A stretch of DNA of 64,000 bases from Apophysomyces variabilis (lineage: Eukaryota > Mucoromycota > Mucoromycetes > Mucorales > Mucoraceae), in the NCBI GenBank assembly GCA_002749535.1, contig MZZL01000400.1, positions 310,001 to 374,000 of the forward strand. Direction: 5' to 3'. The position numbers and the translations under genes were made by a program. The notes under the pieces were generated by a model. That model made no database searches and had not been told where the DNA came from. It saw only the letters and a program-made list of their open reading frames with translations. Positions within the stretch are counted from its first letter, which is position 1; each line of letters begins with the position of its first letter. Below are positions 58,901 through 64,000 of this stretch, in pieces.

Positions 58901-60237
58901 AAAAAGAGAAATACTATTGTTCAGTATCTTCGGGGATATACTATCTTTGATTACCTCTTTAACAAAATAAGGATTGCTACGGCTGCTTAATAGGCTCCCG
59001 ATACTATCACGTTTACTGGCATTGACTGGCAGAAACAGTTCTTTTAAACTCTTTCCTTTGGTTGGTTCACGACGATAGAATAATGTACGTAACGTATTGC
59101 TGCTTTTTGAGCTCTTCATGCTGACACTTGTGTTGGACAATGAGGAAGAGTCATCGTTCCATAACATCAAATCGGTTACTTCCATCGACATACGTTTGAG
59201 GATACGCTGCTTATTTTGATCTTCAGCCATACGCCTATCCGGCTTTGAGGCGGAAAATGATTTGAATGGCGATATGCTACGCATAAATCGTTTCCCGACT
59301 GCAGCGGATTACAAAGAGCGTTAACAAGAATGTGGGCACTGTGTGCGGAACTTGCCTGATTCCGGTTTTTCACTATGCATGTAAGTTTAATCGTGGAAAT
59401 GATCCCTTTATCTTGATTTTTTTTTTACCTTTGCAATTGAGGCTTTTGTCTATTTCGAGTCCTGTTACTCGGTGAAGCCGAAAGGTGTGTAGAACCTAAA
59501 CAAAATGCAGGGAGAAGCGAAAAATGATCGACATACAACATTGGGCATGTTAGAACAAAGGTAGGCTGTTCCTAAAACGTGATTAACATACCATCCGGAT
59601 TAAACAGCGTAACTAGCACATCAACAAGTTCACCAGTATGTGCAATAAGCGAAATATAGATGGACTTTGAGAGGAAATATAAGTGAGATTGGAGACCTGT
59701 TTGTTTATGTTTATATTTCATTTTTACCTGATCGAGATGAACTTGGTGTGTAACCATGCTATTGATGCGCTGAACATGATCCATGATTGTTTCGGTTTCT
59801 CTGGTAACGCAATTAACTATGGATGAGTGATGATGTCGCTTGGACTTTTTGGAAATGCTAAGAAATCGATGATTCATTGGATGAGAGGGTGGCGATAGGG
59901 AATGATTGACGGTGCTAAGGAGTGCCTGAATCACGGAAGATAACAAAGTTGACGCGCTCATGACAGTGACAAGCTGGGAAGAAGTTGATCGATTGAGTCT
60001 GTGGTAGGATCCGTTGTTTAATATGTGTGGTGTCAACGTTAAGATTGTTGTAATAGCCGATTCGAGGGTTTTCCACAGATGATGATCCTTTGAACAAGAA
60101 CATTTATTGGTCAACGAAGATAATCAAAATAAGCTATTGAACTGTACCCCATTTGATTCGTAACGAGATATGCTTTGTGGAGTAGAAAATGGTTTCAATT
60201 TGAGTAAAATAGATTTGATTTTTTCTTCATGCGACAT
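55948..60237 (-). CDS. CDC25-type Ras guanine-nucleotide exchange factor, 15 exons
   Basis: Exons: 60237-60148, 60087-59728, 59664-59592, 59495-59429, 59372-59356, 59298-58955, 58890-58139, 58082-57968, 57904-57871, 57800-57651, 57599-57449, 57381-57222, 57113-56703, 56632-56543, 56478-55948; 1114 aa. The N-terminal ~600 residues are Ser-rich, with proline runs (PPPIPPPPLP) that could bind SH3 domains. RasGEF_N is about residues 635-770 (VIAGKLFVFAGTAEKLFQKL, YVDTYLLSHACFTDSMDLL). The catalytic domain is about 850-1110: LTLADFYIFKCITAYEY, SNFHTSMVITMGLLAQPVQ, PTIPFFPMVLKDLTFYIDGN and LINFSKFRTLSKFID, the structurally conserved regions of RasGEFs. It should load Ras with GTP at the plasma membrane. 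Exon 5 is 17 nt and the intron after it begins with GC. An ~60-residue Ser/Pro insert precedes the catalytic domain. Confidence 0.93.
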
Positions 60238-63200
60238 CAGACGATAGTGGCGCAAGCGCGCTAAGTTTGTGGTTAGCAGGACAAAGATAACGAGAAAAAA
60301 AAAAGGGAGTAGAAGAACCGGCCAAAGAGCTAATTTGGAATCAGAAAAAAGCAAAAAGAAATAAAGAGGATCAAAAAGAAAATACAGAGGGAACAAAAGG
60401 AACGTGTTGATTTGAAAGATCGAAGTCTGTCTAAACCCCTACTACTCCCTTTTCTTGCCTCCCCTTATGTTTGACCGCTTGACTCAATCATTGACTCCAG
60501 TGGTAAAAGCATAACCTAGATATCAAAGACCAGGAGATCATCGAGGTATTACACTTAATTGTCGTCCACGTATTTTCTAGCAGGAGGCAAGAAAAGGGGG
60601 AGTACTTTTAAATCGGGGGGCTCGTTAAACAGGCAGGGGAGGAAAAGAAAGGAACCAGTTTGACATGTCGGAACTTGAATTTAGGCATGGCCAAGGTTAA
60701 TACACTGCACATTCCATGCTTTTCTTTTCCTTTTGCCACCTGGTCCAAAACACAATGGCCTTACAGCAATGATCCCGCAACATTTATGGTATTGTTTGCC
60801 TATTATTATGTTTTGTATCTATACTAATTGCTTGCGAAGCACAATTGTAATCAGAATAATTATCTTTTAAGACCAACAAATTTCTTAGGAGAGCATAACC
60901 ATATTCAGCGACTTACTTTTTGTCTTTAAAACGAGCCATTACATGATACGCATACCCTAAAATTGTTACATAATTGTTACAATGTCTACTATCTTAGGTT
61001 AGCGATTCCTCGATATCACAGTTGTGAAACTGCTACTTTCAAAGGAGTGAAAAATAAGAAGGCGGACTCTTCTGAAAATGGCAATTTACAGCATCAATCT
61101 ATTCTTATCACTGATATATGCTACCATAATAGTGTTGTTGAAAACTGCTGATTATTTGGCTTGTGTTAACACAATGTAATAGAAGCTTTTAAAACATAAA
61201 TAGTAAACATAATTAATTTGGAACAAGCAATTGCCACTGGTCTTGCTCTGAAATCAGTATATAGCTGCATTGAAAATAACAACGAAAATAAAAAAGGAAG
61301 AAACAAAAAAGCAAAGAAGCGAGTTATGTTTACTGTAAAAACTCCCTCTCTTTTTATTTCTATACTCCCTGAAGCTGCTCTTGCTCAGCTAATTCGTATT
61401 AGTTCGAAGGTAAATATGACGGGTTTTATGTGGACTAGGTATGGTCTTGCTAGAAGCACCAAGATATAAGTAAATAGAAATGGATGCAGCTTCAAAACTC
61501 ACATTCCTTGATGACTGATTTACTTGTCGTGTTGGATCACTTGGAGCGTTTTGTTTTCTGTATTTCAGTGTGAATTCAATATACATTTGCTCTGTTTATA
61601 AAAGTTACGATATATTGTAGCAGCTGTACGTAAACGAGGTTGACTGTGATTTGCATTGTCCTCTTTCCATCTCTTTCCTCGATCACTGGACAATCTCTAC
61701 AGCTTCTACCTTCTATGCTCAGGTAAGACATAGCATTAAAGTTGCTAAAAATGTCGAAAGCTACGTCTACAATCTTTTGGTCACTTCGTTCAGCTTGTTG
61801 AATTGGACGAAAACTTAATTTTCACCGTCCTTACTATTAAACAAGCCAATTACGCAGCTGTTTCATTAATCTATAGGCTATGGATATTCTTGAAGCATCG
61901 CAATATGTTTCAGGATTGGACTCAATTTCAGTGCATTTGACATAGCAAGTATGGATCGGCTATTTGAGAAAACAGTTCAGTTCGTTGCCAGAACCTTGAG
62001 AAAGTTGCTGTTATGAAAATACCACATAAATGTAGTCATAGAAAGCCAATGTTAAAATTAATAAAACATCTACTTGTAGCGTAGCTAGCCTTGTTTCTTA
62101 AATATACTATGCTTTCGGTCAATCACGGTGTCAACGCTATTTCAGTACAAAGTCTTAAGCCTTAGGTACTCTATATGGTGCTACCGTGAGAACCTTGCGA
62201 TTGTCGTTTAATTTAGCTGTATTCCCAAGTTAAGCTTTTTGACAAAAAGTGGCAAGGGAACGTACACTGTTCTCATTAGCTATACGAAACTTCCGTATGC
62301 GTTGCCTATGTCTTCCAAGGTAAAACAGTCAACGAAATGTCAGCATGAGGCAAATGAAAATCTCACATGTATCATAGCCCTTCATCGGGTTGAGTTCAGC
62401 AACTGTAATATGAGGTATACGCTCACTTCTGTCAAACTCATTTTTCGCAACTTAGCAGGCTTGCCAAGTTGCGACACCTTACAAAAGAAGCTCGGCACTG
62501 TTAATAATACGGGTCATTCCAAATAGTGGCTGATAGCCCAAGTATAAATTTTATTTCGTAAAATACCTGTAAATCTCAATCTATCTTGGGCATGAGGATT
62601 CGCTTGTATAGCATTGTATGCTTTACTTTGAAGCCTCTTACTCGCATTTGACGTTCAAATACATGCGAGCCGCTTTGTGATACACAGTTTGGAAGGTTAC
62701 ACATGTCGTAGAGGAACCCAAAACCAGCCACAAACTCTAGGTTATACTCTTAAAGAGCATTGCTCATTATAGTCTAACCACGTTTATCCAGACGGATACA
62801 TACATGGTTTAAAAGATCCATAGGCATATGTATGAAAATCATAGAATCATGTGAATAAGCTTACCATGGTGGATGCTTCTTTGTTGATTGGCGTAACCAG
62901 AATAAGTTTCCATCCTCTGTTCGCTTTTTGCCAAAAGGCGAGCGAATGATTCCGGAATCCGATTACACTATTACAGGTTTTTTGTCCTTCTCTGAGTTGG
63001 GCAGTTTCTCTTCACTGTAACATATCCATAATCAATCTTAAGGACCTTGATTTCGCTGTAGGCCTGTTCATAACTTTGATCCGACCTGTAGCTATGGCGA
63101 TCTGTGTCAAGTGATGCAAGTCCTATGACGAACTAGCAACCTAGGCGTCGGGTAATAATAATGGTTGCTGTATATTTTATTCGGTCATCTTCATGTTATA

Positions 63201-63638
63201 GGACGAGATGGTTCGGAGAAGCAGCCGAATGTACATGATAGAGGATAGTACGGTGATAGATACACGTATCGTGCAAAGTGCTTATAGTGCATTTTGGTTA
63301 ACCTTGCACTACCCTTTCTTTCGTTGCCATGAACTCCTAAATTGGAGATTAGGAAGGTTAGTATTTAAGACTATACAAGAAGGCGGAGGATGATTAGCAA
63401 GTTCGGCTTCCCTCATTACGAAAGGCAAGAGTGAAGGTTCGAAAAGTATATCGAGTTCTCGAAGGAAAGTGATTTGGCAATGACCATTTGAGAGATGTTT
63501 GCCGATCCAAAAAAAGAAATGCGAAAATAAACAGCGCCTCTTTTTATTCCCATGTTCGTTTCTTTTCCCTTTTTCCTTTTTCTTTTTTTTTCTTTCTTTT
63601 ACGACGCAATCCTTCTTGGTCTATAATACGGGGCATTT
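60238..63638. other. 3.4-kb gene-poor region
   Basis: Includes the RasGEF 5' flank. Several short open frames (for example 61218-61469 and 62239-62526, plus) lack recognisable domains and look like chance or decayed sequence. No RNA gene was seen. Confidence 0.4.
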
Positions 63639-64000
63639 ATGTTTGTACCGCCCGTTTTCAACTACCCATATTCTGAAGGACCATCATATCAATCTTACAT
63701 GCATCAACAAGCCATGCCATCAGTCATACCTAACCCCGCCGGGACCGCTCAAGCTCAAGCTCAAGCTCCTCAAGCATCACAAGCACAACAAGTACCATCT
63801 AGTCCGCCACCCACTCAGCAAACACCGCGAACGGCAGCATCCGAACCTACTGGAGGAGGTGGGCTAGTTGACAGTGTAAGGCGCAAGATAAGGGCTGCTG
63901 CAGGAATTTACGATCCCTATGCCCAAGCAAATACAGCAAACAGATACAGCGCCACACCGATGAATCCGCACATGCCATACCCATCCTACATGCTCCAACG
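63639..64000 (+). CDS. N-terminal part of an unknown Pro/Gln/Ala-rich protein, cut by the window end
   Basis: Starts MFVPPVFNYPYSEGPSYQSY and stays open for 120 codons to the last base. A tandem repeat (AAGCTC units near 63749-63770) encodes an AQAQAQAPQA stretch. LVDSVRRKIRAAAGIYDPYA may be the start of a folded or helical part. A long pyrimidine tract (63547-63600) lies just upstream, as before other genes in this window. Too little is present to name a family. Confidence 0.6.
   Translation, partial: MFVPPVFNYPYSEGPSYQSYMHQQAMPSVIPNPAGTAQAQAQAPQASQAQQVPSSPPPTQQTPRTAASEPTGGGGLVDSVRRKIRAAAGIYDPYAQANTANRYSATPMNPHMPYPSYMLQ

Noticed and set aside
60238..60396. Hydrophobic extension (Phe/Leu-rich) of the RasGEF N-terminus
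   Set aside because: Reading of an A-rich leader on the opposite strand; the ATG at 60237 opens the charged N-terminus.
61218..62526. Open frames at 61218-61469 and 62239-62526 as possible transposase remains
   Set aside because: Some protein-like stretches, but no motif I can defend and no terminal repeats found nearby.
1..64000. CRISPR arrays, tRNA or rRNA genes
   Set aside because: No regularly spaced repeats and no convincing tRNA A/B boxes or rRNA sequence were seen by eye; a covariance-model scan (tRNAscan-SE/Infernal) would be decisive and could overturn this.

Overview
The window looks like nuclear DNA of an early-diverging fungus, most likely Mucoromycota (Mucorales-like). Genes are dense and cut by many short introns (mostly 43-75 nt, GT-AG, three GC-AG or very short exceptions). 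The protein set is plainly fungal: SLA1, AVT3/4-type transporter, PEX14, yeast-type mitochondrial ribosomal protein mL54, CDC25-type RasGEF. Non-coding DNA is AT-rich and carries decayed LINE-type and pogo-type elements. I cannot name the genus from sequence alone. Exon models below were built by hand from splice signals and frame; every complete multi-exon model closes to a whole number of codons.

Layout. 1-6.0 kb: a broken LINE reverse-transcriptase 3' end and a nearly complete pogo/Tigger transposon (TIRs, TA duplication, two introns, one frameshift). 6.7-13.5 kb: VPS18 (+), an SND2/TMEM208-like ER protein (+) and a CorA/ALR-type Mg2+ transporter (-). 14.6-16.6 kb: an unrecognised 620-aa coiled-coil protein (+). 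17.4-18.7 kb: retroelement debris. 19.0-23.4 kb: mitochondrial ribosomal protein mL54 (+) and SLA1 (-). 24.0-31.6 kb: TTI2 (-) head-to-head with RPB2 (+); RPB2 contains a 474-residue intein. 32.3-34.7 kb: PIG-Y (-) and TFIIE-beta (-), the latter interrupted by the assembly gap inside an intron. 35.6-41.2 kb: ATP4 (-), PEX14 (-), ATP7 (+), a PQ-loop vacuolar transporter (+). 42.0-47.3 kb: a candidate small secreted protein, an AVT3/4-type amino-acid transporter and an MFSD1-like MFS transporter (all -). 49.2-53.8 kb: a membrane-anchored SGNH/GDSL esterase (+), a homeodomain protein (+) and MSP1 (-). 53.1-54.6 kb holds an exact 746-bp duplication joined by one N, almost certainly an assembly artefact. 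55.9-60.2 kb: a 15-exon RasGEF (-). 60.3-63.6 kb is gene-poor; a Pro/Gln-rich protein begins at 63,639 and leaves the window.

The genes are unrelated housekeeping units rather than one pathway. Themes recur: Pol II transcription (RPB2, TFIIE-beta) next to TTI2, whose TTT complex assists PIKK and polymerase-related assembly; two peripheral-stalk subunits of F1Fo-ATP synthase (subunit 4/b and d) within 3 kb of each other; and vacuole/endolysosome functions (VPS18, PQ-loop, AVT, MFSD1-like).

Most notable: the RPB2 intein, whose splicing blocks are intact while both LAGLIDADG catalytic acids appear replaced.
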